A stretch of 64,000 nt of DNA from Streptomyces sp. NBC_01244 (GTDB lineage: Bacteria; Actinomycetota; Actinomycetes; Streptomycetales; Streptomycetaceae). The stretch lies in assembly GCF_035987325.1 (NCBI RefSeq), contig NZ_CP108488.1, positions 1,550,001 through 1,614,000 of the forward strand, written 5' to 3'. Made by a program: the position numbers and the translations under genes. The notes beneath the pieces were generated by a model. The model worked only from the letters and a program-made list of their open reading frames with translations, ran no database searches and had not been told where the DNA came from. Of the stretch, positions 17,408-25,017 are shown piece after piece (positions within the stretch are counted from its first letter, which is position 1; each line of letters starts with the position of its first letter).

Positions 17408-18193
17408 TTAAATGAACTTCTGCTCCGCAAGGAAGGCGGCCAGCGACTTGCCGCCCTCGCCCTCGTCCTTGACGATCGTGCCGGCGGTGCGGGCCGGACG
17501 CTGGGTCGCGGAGTCGACCGCGGTCCAGGAGCCCTCGAGGCCGACCTCGTCGGACTCGATCTCCAGCTCCTCCAGGTCCCAGGACTCCACCGGCTTCTTC
17601 TTGGCGGCCATGATGCCCTTGAAGGACGGGTAGCGGGCCTCGCCCGACTGGTCCGTCACCGAGACGAGCGCGGGGAGGGAGGCCTCCAGCTGCTCGCTCG
17701 CCGAGTCGCCGTCGCGGCGGCCGGTGACGACACCGTCCTCGACCTTGACCTCGGAGAGCAGGGTGACCTGCGGAACGCCCAGGCGCTCGGCCAGGATCGC
17801 CGGGAGGACGCCCATGGTGCCGTCGGTCGAGGCCATGCCCGTGATGACCAGGTCGTAACCGGCCTTCTCGATCGCCTTGGCGAGCACCAGCGAGGTGGCC
17901 ATGACGTCGCTGCCGTGCAGGTCGTCGTCCTCGACGTGGATGGCCTTGTCGGCACCCATCGACAGCGCCTTGCGCAGCGCGTCCTTCGCGTCCTCGGGGC
18001 CCACCGTCAGGACGGTGATCTCCGCGTCGTCGGCCTCGTCGGCGATCTGCAGCGCCTGCTCGACGGCGTACTCGTCGAGCTCCGACAGCAGGCCGTCGAC
18101 GTCGTCACGGTTGACGGTCAGGTCTTCGGTGAACTGCCGGTCGCCAGTGGCGTCGGGCACGTACTTCACACAGACAACGATCCTCAGGCTCAC
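17408..18193 (-). CDS. etfB: Electron transfer flavoprotein beta subunit
   Basis: A 261-residue partner of EtfA. It begins VSLRIVVCVKYVPD and has the ETF beta pattern: YAVEQALQIADE near residues 42-53, VTVLTVGPEDAKDALRKALSMGAD near 59-82, and DLVITGMASTDGTMGVLPAILAERLG near 115-140, the AMP-site signature. GTG 18193 has AGGAG eight bases upstream. It is first gene of the etfB-etfA unit; the promoter is probably in the roughly 200 bases upstream, where TATGCT on the minus strand is a possible -10. Confidence 0.95.
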   Translation of the reverse strand: MSLRIVVCVKYVPDATGDRQFTEDLTVNRDDVDGLLSELDEYAVEQALQIADEADDAEITVLTVGPEDAKDALRKALSMGADKAIHVEDDDLHGSDVMATSLVLAKAIEKAGYDLVITGMASTDGTMGVLPAILAERLGVPQVTLLSEVKVEDGVVTGRRDGDSASEQLEASLPALVSVTDQSGEARYPSFKGIMAAKKKPVESWDLEELEIESDEVGLEGSWTAVDSATQRPARTAGTIVKDEGEGGKSLAAFLAEQKFI

Positions 18194-18394
18194 GCCGGCT
18201 CTCCTACCGCATCGACATTTCTGGTACCGCCTTGTTCAGGCAGCATAGGCGCCATCTCGGGCCGTTCCCGCCGGGGCGGCCCGCGCCCCGTTCAGGGATG
18301 TTACTCGTCAGTACACAGCGGGTTCCGCCAGGTTGCAAGGCCGGTGAACTGTGATCTGGCCAACGCCGGGGAAACGGGCCCCAGCAGGGACGAT

Positions 18395-18949
18395 TCAGTC
18401 CCTCAACGCGTTGAAGCGCCCCTGGTGGTACAGCAGCGGACGGCCCTCGCCGGCCGGATCCCCCACCGGGTCACCCGCCGGGTCCCCGGCGACCGCCTCC
18501 GCGATGATCACCCGGTGCTCGCCCGCCGGAACCCGCGCCACGACCCGGCACACCAGCCAGGCCAGGACGCCGCCCAGCACCGGGACCCCGTGCGGACCCG
18601 GCGCCCAGTCGGTGGCCGGCCCGAAGCGGTCGGCCCCGTTGCGGGCGAACAGGCCCGCCAGGTCCCCCTGGTGCTCGCCGAGTATGTGGACCCCGAGGTG
18701 CTCTGAGTCCCGTATCGCGGGCCAGCTGGAGGACCCGGTGCCGATGGTGAACGACAGGAGCGGGGGGTCCGCCGAGACGGAGTTGAGGGAGGTCGCGGTG
18801 AAACCCACCGGCCGGCCGCCGCTCTCGGCGGTGATCACGGCGACGCCCGCGGCGTGCCGGCGGAACACCGAGCGCAGCAGCGCGGGCGAGCCGGGCAGGC
18901 CGGCGCCGGTCCGTGGGGACGGAACCGTCGGAGCCGTCGGAGCCGTCAT
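18395..18949 (-). CDS. Flavin reductase family protein
   Basis: A 184-residue FMN-binding split-barrel protein of the type that supplies reduced flavin to two-component monooxygenases or acts as a stand-alone flavin reductase. The core is LRSVFRRHAAGVAVITAESGG (about 25-45), GFTATSLNSVSADPPLLSFTIG (about 49-70) and VHILGEHQGDLAGLFA (about 88-103). An internal GDPAGDPVGDPAGEG repeat near the C-terminus is unusual. No RBS precedes ATG 18949. No monooxygenase gene is near; upstream on the same strand lies a thioredoxin gene. Confidence 0.8.
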   Translation of the reverse strand: MTAPTAPTVPSPRTGAGLPGSPALLRSVFRRHAAGVAVITAESGGRPVGFTATSLNSVSADPPLLSFTIGTGSSSWPAIRDSEHLGVHILGEHQGDLAGLFARNGADRFGPATDWAPGPHGVPVLGGVLAWLVCRVVARVPAGEHRVIIAEAVAGDPAGDPVGDPAGEGRPLLYHQGRFNALRD

Positions 18950-19136
18950 CAGGAGGTGCCCCGTCCGTAAAGCAGGAGTTCATACCGCATATCGCAAGCC
19001 TGGCGATCTCTCGTGTACACAGTCAAGCCTCTACGGACAGATGTAGGGCGCGTCACGCTGCGTACGGACGCGTGTACCGGCTCACCGGACGCCCCGGGCG
19101 CCCGCCGCCCGTGCCTGCCGGAGGTCCGCGCCCGCG
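18950..19136 (-). promoter_or_regulatory. Upstream region of the flavin reductase gene
   Basis: On the minus strand a TTGACT is followed 18 bases later by CAGGCT, a possible -35/-10 pair. The 8-bp palindrome GTGTACAC (19013-19020) lies inside the spacer and the short inverted repeat ATCGC/GCGAT just downstream, giving possible operator positions. Confidence 0.4.
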
Positions 19137-19529
19137 TCATACCGCGGCGCCCAGGGCGGCGATCACGTCCGCCTTGCGCGGCATCCCGGCGGCCCGCCGC
19201 ACGATCCGGCCCGCCGCGTCCAGGACCAGTACCGTCGGGGTCTTCTCGATGCCGAGGGCCCGTACGAGGTCCAGGTTCTTCTCGGCGTCGATCTCGATGT
19301 GCCGGACGCCCGCGACCAGGGCCGCGACCTCGTCAAGGATCCGCCGGGTGGCCCGGCAGGGCTGACAGAAGGCGCTGGAGAACTGCACGAGCGTGGCCCG
19401 CTCCCCCGGCTCCGCGCCCAGTTCGGCGATGCCCAGCCGGCCTTCGCCCGCGCCCTCGTCCCGCTCGCCTGCGCGCACCCGCGTCCCCGTCTCCACCGTC
19501 GCCTGACCCGTACGGGCACTCTCCATCAT
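19137..19529 (-). CDS. Thioredoxin family protein
   Basis: A 130-residue thioredoxin-fold protein with active site FCQPC instead of the usual WCGPC, followed by RATRRILDEVAAL and the cis-Pro region EKTPTVLVLDAAGR. The first 40 residues form a charged linker. It reduces disulfides in the cytoplasm by family analogy; partner unknown. ATG 19529 or 19526 can start it. A near-match to the disulfide-stress SigR promoter (GGGAAT, 18 bases, GCT; the consensus is GTT) lies directly upstream at 19555-19581, fitting a thiol-stress role. Confidence 0.8.
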   Translation of the reverse strand: MMESARTGQATVETGTRVRAGERDEGAGEGRLGIAELGAEPGERATLVQFSSAFCQPCRATRRILDEVAALVAGVRHIEIDAEKNLDLVRALGIEKTPTVLVLDAAGRIVRRAAGMPRKADVIAALGAAV

Positions 19530-19554
19530 CCCGGTACGGTCGTACGCTGATCGG

Positions 19555-19581
19555 AGCGCCCCGCGGGCGCGCCGCATTCCC
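19555..19581 (-). promoter_or_regulatory. SigR-like promoter candidate for the thioredoxin gene
   Basis: On the minus strand GGGAAT (ending near 19576) is separated by exactly 18 bases from GCT (19557-19555). The Streptomyces SigR consensus is GGAAT-N18-GTT, so one base of the -10 differs. Position, about 30 bases before the start codon, is suitable. Confidence 0.35.
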
Positions 19582-19636
19582 GGCGTGACGAGAATCTCGC
19601 CGGGCGCGGGCGTCTGGGCTGGCCTGCGGCCCTCGT

Positions 19637-19654
19637 ATGGGGCACGATCCCCAT
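19637..19654. promoter_or_regulatory. Palindrome upstream of the acyltransferase gene
   Basis: ATGGGG (19637-19642) and CCCCAT (19649-19654) form a 6-bp-arm inverted repeat about 70 bases before the lysophospholipid acyltransferase start, within the divergent region 19530-19724. A second palindrome CGAGA-A-TCTCG is at 19589-19599. Either may be an operator. Confidence 0.3.
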
Positions 19655-19724
19655 GGCCGCGTACCTACGCTGCCGTAACTTCCGGCCGGGAGCACCTCCA
19701 GGCAGAAAGCGGGGTCTCCCCACC

Positions 19725-20447
19725 ATGGCTGAGCTCGTCTACCCCCCGGTTATCGGTGCAGCACACGCCCTCTTCCGTGCGCTCGACGTCCGTATCGACA
19801 TGAAGGGCACCGAGAACATCCCGCGCAAGGGCGGGGCGGTTCTGGTGTCGAACCACATCGGCTACCTCGACTTCATCTTCGCCGGGCTGACCGCGCGCCC
19901 GCAGAAGCGGCTCGTCCGCTTCATGGCCAAGGAATCGGTGTTCCGGCACAAGGTGTCCGGTCCGCTGATGCGCGCGATGAAGCACATCCCGGTGGACCGC
20001 GCCCAGGGCGAGACCGCCTACCAGCACGCGCTCGACTCGCTGCGTTCCGGCGAGATCATCGGCGTGTTCCCGGAAGCGACGATCTCCCAGTCCTTCACGC
20101 TCAAGAGCTTCAAGTCCGGTGCGGCGCGCATGGCCCAGGAAGCCGGTGTCCCGCTGATCCCGGTGGCGCTGTGGGGAACGCAGCGGATGTGGACCAAGGG
20201 CCGCCCCAAGGACCTCAAGCGCAGCCACATCCCGGTGACGATGCGGGTGGGCGAGCCGCTGGAGGCGCCCACCGACCAGTACGCCGGGGCCATCACCCGC
20301 CGGGTGCGCGAGCGGGTGCAGGAGTTGCTGGACGCCGCCCAGAGCGCCTACCCGGCCAAGCCCAGGGGCGCCGAGGACTCCTGGTGGCTGCCGGCCCACC
20401 TCGGCGGCACCGCGCCGACCCCGGCGCAGGTCAAGGAAGCCGGCTGA
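19725..20447 (+). CDS. Lysophospholipid acyltransferase family protein (PlsC-like)
   Basis: A 240-residue acyltransferase that by family acylates lysophosphatidic acid or a related lipid at the membrane. The catalytic NHIGYLD (HX4D, residues 46-52), the RFMAKES block, FPEATIS (about 124-130) and VPLIPVALWG motifs occur in the proper order. No transmembrane helix is obvious, as in other actinobacterial PlsC proteins. The RBS before ATG 19725 is weak. A strong terminator follows. Confidence 0.9.
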   Translation: MAELVYPPVIGAAHALFRALDVRIDMKGTENIPRKGGAVLVSNHIGYLDFIFAGLTARPQKRLVRFMAKESVFRHKVSGPLMRAMKHIPVDRAQGETAYQHALDSLRSGEIIGVFPEATISQSFTLKSFKSGAARMAQEAGVPLIPVALWGTQRMWTKGRPKDLKRSHIPVTMRVGEPLEAPTDQYAGAITRRVRERVQELLDAAQSAYPAKPRGAEDSWWLPAHLGGTAPTPAQVKEAG

Positions 20448-20490
20448 GGCCTGCTCGGAGACCGGCTGAGACCTGTTGAGCCTGACGGGA

Positions 20491-20529
20491 GACCGCGGCC
20501 CCGCCCATTCATCGGGCGGGGCCGCGGTC
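20491..20529. terminator. 16-bp hairpin between convergent genes
   Basis: Arms 20491-20506 and 20514-20529 pair perfectly around a seven-base loop, between the acyltransferase stop and the alginate-lyase-family stop; a bidirectional terminator. Confidence 0.85.
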
Positions 20530-20545
20530 GCGCGTCGGGGGTTCG

Positions 20546-21766
20546 TCAGTTCGGGTTCTCCGCGTGGGTCAGCGTCTCCCACGCCTCGAAGTGGTTCTCG
20601 GTTCCCGCCGGGCGGCGGCCCTCGGTGAGCCGGCGGGTGTTCTCCATCGTGACGCCGAGCCGGGTGTGCAGGGCGTTGTAGCCGACCTCGGTCGCCGGGC
20701 CCAGGCCCTTGGCCAGGCTCCCGCCGCACAGCCACGAGGGCACGGCCTCACCGAGTTCGTACGTGGCGTGGAAGCCCAGCGCGTGGCGGAACCGGTCTTT
20801 GAACTCCGGGTACAGGTCGCGCCCTTGGATGCGCGAGGTCTCGGCCACGTGCATGGTCGCCGCGATGCCCATGCCGGTGTGGCCGAAGTCCCGGCAGGTC
20901 TCCTGCGCCAGACCGTCCACGAAGGTGCTCTGATCGTGCCAGTAGCCGATCAGTTCGCTCCTGGTGTCGATGGTGGAGCGCGGCGGGTACGCGGGCTGCG
21001 GCCCGTCGGAGGCCAGGTAGAAGTAGGCGGGCACCCGGCCGAGGTAGATCGCCATCGCCTTGTCGTAGCTCGCGCGGTCGTCGAGGTGGACGGAGATGCC
21101 GACGGCCGCGTCCATCATGATCAGTTCCCAGTTGCCGTTGCTGTTCGGCTTCCCGCCGATCACCTCGGGCAGGTAGACCTGGCGCAGCATCGTGGCGAAG
21201 CGCCCCTGGTTCGGCCAGCCGCCGCTGTAGGTGTGCTTGACGATCTCGGCGGCGCGCGGCCAGGTGGAGCCGGCCCAGCCGCTCTGCAGGGGGGCGTTGC
21301 TGTTGGTGTGGTCCTTGATCCGGGCGGACCACGCGTCCATCAGCTCGATCGACTTCTTCGCGTACCGGACGTCGCCGGTGATGTACCAGGCGAGCGCGTC
21401 CGTGTACGCGGCTATGGCGTCCTCCCGCTCGTCGGTGCAGCCCAGATTCGGATGGGAGTACGAGCCGCATTCGACGATCTCGCGGGGCTTGGGCGTCCGC
21501 GACAGCGAGCCGTAGCGGCTCGAGAGCATCGCGTCGAACGCCGCCTTCCACGGCTGCTGCCCGGCCTGCACCTTGGTGCGTACGAAGTCCAGCTGGGCGC
21601 GGCTGTTCAGGACTCCGGGATGGGCGAAGGCCGCGGGGGCGGCGGCGGGTACGGCAGGGGTGACGGGGGTGTGGGGGGTGACGGCGGCGGAGGTGGGGGC
21701 GGGGGTCAGCGCCGCGACCAGGCCGAGGGCCGCGGCGAGCAGCCCGGCGGGGACTCCGTAACGCAT
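20546..21766 (-). CDS. Secreted alginate-lyase-family polysaccharide lyase
   Basis: A 406-residue exported protein. The signal peptide spans about residues 1-28 (LLAAALGLVAALTPAPTSA), followed by an Ala/Pro linker and an alpha/alpha-toroid lyase domain: VLNSRAQLDFVRTKVQAG (52-70), PWKAAF, AAYTDALAWYITGDVRYA, NGNWELIMMDAAVGI and QETCRDFGHTGMGIAATMH, which carries the His/Tyr-type residues of the family. It probably cleaves uronate-containing polysaccharide outside the cell. ATG 21766 has GGAAGG upstream. A -35/-10 pair TTGTCA-N18-TATCTT (21887-21916, minus strand) lies inside two palindromes that may be repressor sites. Confidence 0.8.
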   Translation of the reverse strand: MRYGVPAGLLAAALGLVAALTPAPTSAAVTPHTPVTPAVPAAAPAAFAHPGVLNSRAQLDFVRTKVQAGQQPWKAAFDAMLSSRYGSLSRTPKPREIVECGSYSHPNLGCTDEREDAIAAYTDALAWYITGDVRYAKKSIELMDAWSARIKDHTNSNAPLQSGWAGSTWPRAAEIVKHTYSGGWPNQGRFATMLRQVYLPEVIGGKPNSNGNWELIMMDAAVGISVHLDDRASYDKAMAIYLGRVPAYFYLASDGPQPAYPPRSTIDTRSELIGYWHDQSTFVDGLAQETCRDFGHTGMGIAATMHVAETSRIQGRDLYPEFKDRFRHALGFHATYELGEAVPSWLCGGSLAKGLGPATEVGYNALHTRLGVTMENTRRLTEGRRPAGTENHFEAWETLTHAENPN

Positions 21767-21834
21767 GAAGCGCCTTCCGGTCGGAGGTCGGAGATCGGAG
21801 GTGGGGGGTCCTTCGGGGGTCTTTCTTGGGGCCC

Positions 21835-21875
21835 TCAGGGGTACTTCAGGGGTACTTCAGGGTCCGTGGGGGGAT
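21835..21875. repeat. Short tandem repeat in the alginate lyase leader
   Basis: The 11-base unit CAGGGGTACTT occurs twice in tandem followed by a partial third copy (CAGGGTCC) within the long untranslated leader of the alginate-lyase gene. Confidence 0.5.
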
Positions 21876-21886
21876 TCCTGCGGCCG

Positions 21887-21940
21887 AAGATACTCATGCG
21901 CATGCCAGGCTGACAACGATGTCAGACAGGAAAGTTTCCT
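21887..21940 (-). promoter_or_regulatory. Promoter with two candidate operators
   Basis: On the minus strand TTGTCA (21916-21911) and TATCTT (21892-21887) are spaced by 18 bases. The -35 lies within the perfect inverted repeat CTGACA-ACGA-TGTCAG (21910-21925), and a second palindrome AGGAAA-G-TTTCCT is at 21928-21940. Both resemble LacI-type operator sites seen near Streptomyces polysaccharide-degradation genes, so catabolite or substrate repression is likely. The divergent MFS gene may share them (TTGACC at 21942-21947 as a -35). Confidence 0.6.
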
Positions 21941-22029
21941 ATTGACCGAAAACAGCGATCCTTTCGCCCTACACCCGTATGGCGTAACCTCGCACCCCTC
22001 TGCCACGTCACCGGGCGAAAGGGGCCGGG

Positions 22030-23292
22030 ATGCCGGGGCTCGGACGGTACTTGGCCGCCGCACTGGCGGCGCGCTTCGCCTCAGAGGGCATGAGCATGGC
22101 CGTCGTGCTGCTCGCCCTCCAGCGCACCGGGAGCGCCGCCCACGGCGCGTTCGTACTGACCGCCTGGCTTGCCCCGCACGTGCTCGCGGCCCCGCTGGCG
22201 GGCGCCGCCGCGGCCAGGTCGCGCCGGCCGCGCCTCTTCCAGGTGGGAGCCCTGGCGGGATTCACCACGGCCGTCGCGGCACTGGCGTTGCTGCTCGGGC
22301 GGGCTCCGACGCCGGTGGTGCTCGCGGTGGCCGTACTCGGCGGCTCCTGCGGGCCGATGGTGACGGGCGGGCTGTCGAGCCTGGTGGCGGGGCTGGTTCC
22401 GGCCGGTCCCGCGCGCGACCGGGCGTACGGCTGGGACGCGTCGACGTACAACGGCGCCGCCGTCACCGCTCCGGCGGCCGTCAGCCTGGTCGCGGCCTTC
22501 GGCTCGGCCGGGCCGGCGATGGCCCTCCTCGCGGCTTCCGGCGCACTGGCCGCGGCTCTGGCCGCCACCCTTCCCTATGCGGACCCGGACCCGGGACCGG
22601 CCCACGGCGCACCCCGGGCCGGGCTGGGTGCCGGACTGGCCGCCCTGTGGCGGGTCAGGGAGCTGCGGGCCGTCACCTCGGCCACGACCCTGGCCTTCGT
22701 GGGCATCGGGGCGCTCACCACCACGGCGGTACTGCTGGCCACCACGCTGGGCAGCCCCGGCGGCGGCGGGGTGCTCATGACCGCCTTCGCCCTGGGCGCC
22801 CTGACCGGCGCCCTGACGCTGGGCCGGATCACGTCCGTGCCGCCGGGCCGGCTGGCCCGCTGGGCCATGGCGGCGACCGGGGTGGCCCTGACGGCGGCGG
22901 CGTTCACCCCGTCCGTCCCCCTCACGGCGGTGGCGTTCGCGGCGGCCGGGGTGTGCGACGGCCCGCTGCTGACGGCCACCTTGCGCATCCGCTCGGAGTT
23001 CGCGCCCGCGCAGGCGCGGACCCAGGTGTTCACCCTCGGCGCCGGGCTGAAGGTGACGGCCGCGTCGACGGGCGCCGCGCTCGTGGGGCTCGCGGCCGAT
23101 GTGCCGCCCTGGATCCTGGTGCTCGCGATCGCCGCCCTGCAGCTGGCCGCGGCCCTGCTGCACACCGTGGTGGCGGCGCGCGGCCCCGCACGGGACGCGG
23201 CCCCGGTCGCGGACGCCGGCGCGGCGGCTACAGGCCCGTCGGCAGGTTCCGCCACAACTGCGGCCGGTCCACGGACTCCTGGAGCGCCTTGA
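22030..23292 (+). CDS. MFS transporter
   Basis: A 420-residue major facilitator with about 12 hydrophobic segments, very Ala/Gly/Leu-rich, with the cytoplasmic loop motif near ARSRRPRLFQ after helix 2 and a second half starting near LRAVTSATTLAFVGIGAL. Substrate cannot be inferred. ATG 22030 is preceded by a purine-rich stretch. The last 65 bases overlap the 3' end of the convergent transglutaminase-like gene, an arrangement that can give antisense effects. Confidence 0.85.
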   Translation: MPGLGRYLAAALAARFASEGMSMAVVLLALQRTGSAAHGAFVLTAWLAPHVLAAPLAGAAAARSRRPRLFQVGALAGFTTAVAALALLLGRAPTPVVLAVAVLGGSCGPMVTGGLSSLVAGLVPAGPARDRAYGWDASTYNGAAVTAPAAVSLVAAFGSAGPAMALLAASGALAAALAATLPYADPDPGPAHGAPRAGLGAGLAALWRVRELRAVTSATTLAFVGIGALTTTAVLLATTLGSPGGGGVLMTAFALGALTGALTLGRITSVPPGRLARWAMAATGVALTAAAFTPSVPLTAVAFAAAGVCDGPLLTATLRIRSEFAPAQARTQVFTLGAGLKVTAASTGAALVGLAADVPPWILVLAIAALQLAAALLHTVVAARGPARDAAPVADAGAAATGPSAGSATTAAGPRTPGAP

Positions 23293-23827
23293 GCGTGGCC
23301 GGATGCGCGGTCGCGTACAGCGCGGGGTAATCGATCTCGCCGAGCTCCGTACGGACGGGGAAGGCGAGTTGTTCGCGGTCCAGGGTGAACTGGGCGTCCA
23401 CGCCCGGCTTGTTGCCCCGGGGGTCGACCCGGGACCAGCCCTCGCCGCCGGGCAGGCGCAGCGCGACGAGGCCGTGGAGGGCGAGGTTCGATCCGTCGTC
23501 GTCGCCCAGGAGCTGGTAGCAGAGGCCGGCCGGGATGTCCCGGGCCCGCAGCAGCGCGGTCAGCGCGTGGGCTTTGGCGTAGCAGATCCCGTTGCGCGTC
23601 TCCAGGACGTCGGAGGCGCGCCACGAGACGCGGTCGTCGCCGGAGTCGGCGGAGTGCGGGATGGCGTCACGGACGAACTCGAAGACCGCTTTGGCGTATG
23701 AATATGCATCGCCCGTGGCGGTCCACAGGGCGTCGGCGGTCTCCTGGACCAGCGGATGACCGTGATCTATCACGTCATCGGCGGCCAGATAGGCGGCAAG
23801 GTCAGGATGCTCCTGGATCAATTCCAT
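23228..23827 (-). CDS. Transglutaminase-like domain protein
   Basis: A 199-residue papain/transglutaminase-fold protein. The triad is visible: Cys in NGICYAKAHALTALLRA (about residues 79-95), His in LALHGLVALRL (about 114-124), Asp in SRVDPRGNK (about 132-140). Function is probably peptide hydrolysis or acyl transfer. No Shine-Dalgarno precedes ATG 23827; instead TATGCT lies 13 bases upstream and could be the -10 of a nearly leaderless transcript. The start codon sits at the edge of a perfect 14-bp inverted repeat (23807-23840). Confidence 0.8.
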   Translation of the reverse strand: MELIQEHPDLAAYLAADDVIDHGHPLVQETADALWTATGDAYSYAKAVFEFVRDAIPHSADSGDDRVSWRASDVLETRNGICYAKAHALTALLRARDIPAGLCYQLLGDDDGSNLALHGLVALRLPGGEGWSRVDPRGNKPGVDAQFTLDREQLAFPVRTELGEIDYPALYATAHPATLKALQESVDRPQLWRNLPTGL

Positions 23828-23840
23828 GATCCAGGAGCAT
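23807..23840 (-). promoter_or_regulatory. Perfect 14-bp inverted repeat over the start codon
   Basis: ATGCTCCTGGATCA (23807-23820) and its exact complement (23827-23840) flank six bases. The start codon of the transglutaminase-like gene (23827-23825 on the minus strand) straddles the arm and the loop. In RNA this would hide the initiation site; in DNA it would be a repressor site over the TATGCT -10. Confidence 0.75.
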
Positions 23841-23843
23841 ACT

Positions 23844-23861
23844 CATGCATAGATCTGCATG
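23844..23861 (-). promoter_or_regulatory. CATGCA/TGCATG palindrome upstream of the transglutaminase-like gene
   Basis: CATGCA (23844-23849) and TGCATG (23856-23861) form an inverted repeat in an AT-rich patch immediately upstream of the 14-bp inverted repeat, at the expected -35 to spacer position. It is a candidate regulator site. Confidence 0.5.
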
Positions 23862-23895
23862 CCTATAGATTTATGGCGTGGGATTCGAGGACCAG

Positions 23896-25017
23896 CTAGC
23901 GGGCCAGCTCTTCCTTGAGGGCCTGGAGGAAGCCGTCCACGTCCTCCTCCTGGGTGTCGTAGCTGCACATCCACCGGACGTCGCCCGCGATCTCGTCCCA
24001 GAAGTAGAAGCGGTAGCGCTCCTGAAGCCGCCGCGACACCTCGTGCGGGAGTCGCGCGAACACCGCGTTCGCCTGCACCGGGTAGAGGATCTCCACCCCG
24101 TCGGTCTCGCGCACCCCGGCCGCCAGCCGCTGCGCCATCGCGTTGGCGTGGCGGGCGTTGCGCAGCCACAGGTCCTTCGCGAGGAGCGCCTCGAGCTGCA
24201 CCGACACGAAGCGCATCTTGGAGGCGAGCTGCATCGACATCTTGCGGATGTGCTTCATCTGCCGGACGGAGTCCGGGTTCAGCACGACGACGGCCTCGCC
24301 GGCCATCATCCCGTTCTTGGTGCCGCCGTAGGACAGCACGTCCACGCCGACCGCGTTCGTGAAGCTGCGCATCGGCACGTCGAGCGAGGCCGCGGCGTTG
24401 GCTATCCGGGCGCCGTCGAGGTGGACCTTCATCCCCTTGGCGTGCGCGTGCTCGCAGATGGCACGGATCTCGTCCACGGTGTACACCGTGCCGAGCTCGG
24501 TGTTCTGGGTGATCGAGACGACCTGCGGCATCGCCCGGTGCTCGTCCTCCCAGCCCCAGGCCTGCCGGTCGATGAGCTCGGGGGTGAGCTTGCCGTCCGG
24601 CGTGGGAACGGTGAGCAGCTTGAGGCCCGCCATCCGCTCGGGCGCACCGCCCTCGTCGACGTTGATGTGCGCCGACTCGGCGCAGATCACGGCGCCCCAG
24701 CGGTCGGTGAGCGCCTGCAGGGCGGTCACGTTGGCACCGGTGCCGTTGAAGACCGGATAGGCCTCGGCGTGCGGGCCGAAGTGACCGCGGAAGACCTGCT
24801 GCAGGTTCTCGGTGTACTCGTCGTCGCCGTAGGAGACCTGGTGGCCGCCGTTGGCGAGGGCGATGGCCGCGAGGATCTCCGGGTGGATCCCGGCGTAGTT
24901 GTCGCTCGCGAAACCGCGCACCGCCGGGTCGTGGTGCCGGCGGGCATCGGTCTTCGCCACGGACTTCCGTATCGCGGTCTTCACGGCACCGGTCTTCACG
25001 GTTGGGGGGTGAGCCAC
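23896..25017 (-). CDS. Low-specificity threonine aldolase / beta-eliminating lyase
   Basis: A 373-residue PLP enzyme of the aspartate aminotransferase fold, expected to split L-threonine or related beta-hydroxy amino acids to glycine and an aldehyde. PLP-binding Lys is in SYGGTKNGMM (K234), the Asp in HLDGARIANA (199-208), and the N-terminal block FASDNYAGIHPEIL is at 36-49. The GTG start at 25017 overlaps the SDR gene by 22 bases; a second GTG at 24999 would give a GTGA overlap with the SDR stop. Third gene of the DUF6421-SDR-aldolase operon. Confidence 0.85.
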   Translation of the reverse strand: MAHPPTVKTGAVKTAIRKSVAKTDARRHHDPAVRGFASDNYAGIHPEILAAIALANGGHQVSYGDDEYTENLQQVFRGHFGPHAEAYPVFNGTGANVTALQALTDRWGAVICAESAHINVDEGGAPERMAGLKLLTVPTPDGKLTPELIDRQAWGWEDEHRAMPQVVSITQNTELGTVYTVDEIRAICEHAHAKGMKVHLDGARIANAAASLDVPMRSFTNAVGVDVLSYGGTKNGMMAGEAVVVLNPDSVRQMKHIRKMSMQLASKMRFVSVQLEALLAKDLWLRNARHANAMAQRLAAGVRETDGVEILYPVQANAVFARLPHEVSRRLQERYRFYFWDEIAGDVRWMCSYDTQEEDVDGFLQALKEELAR

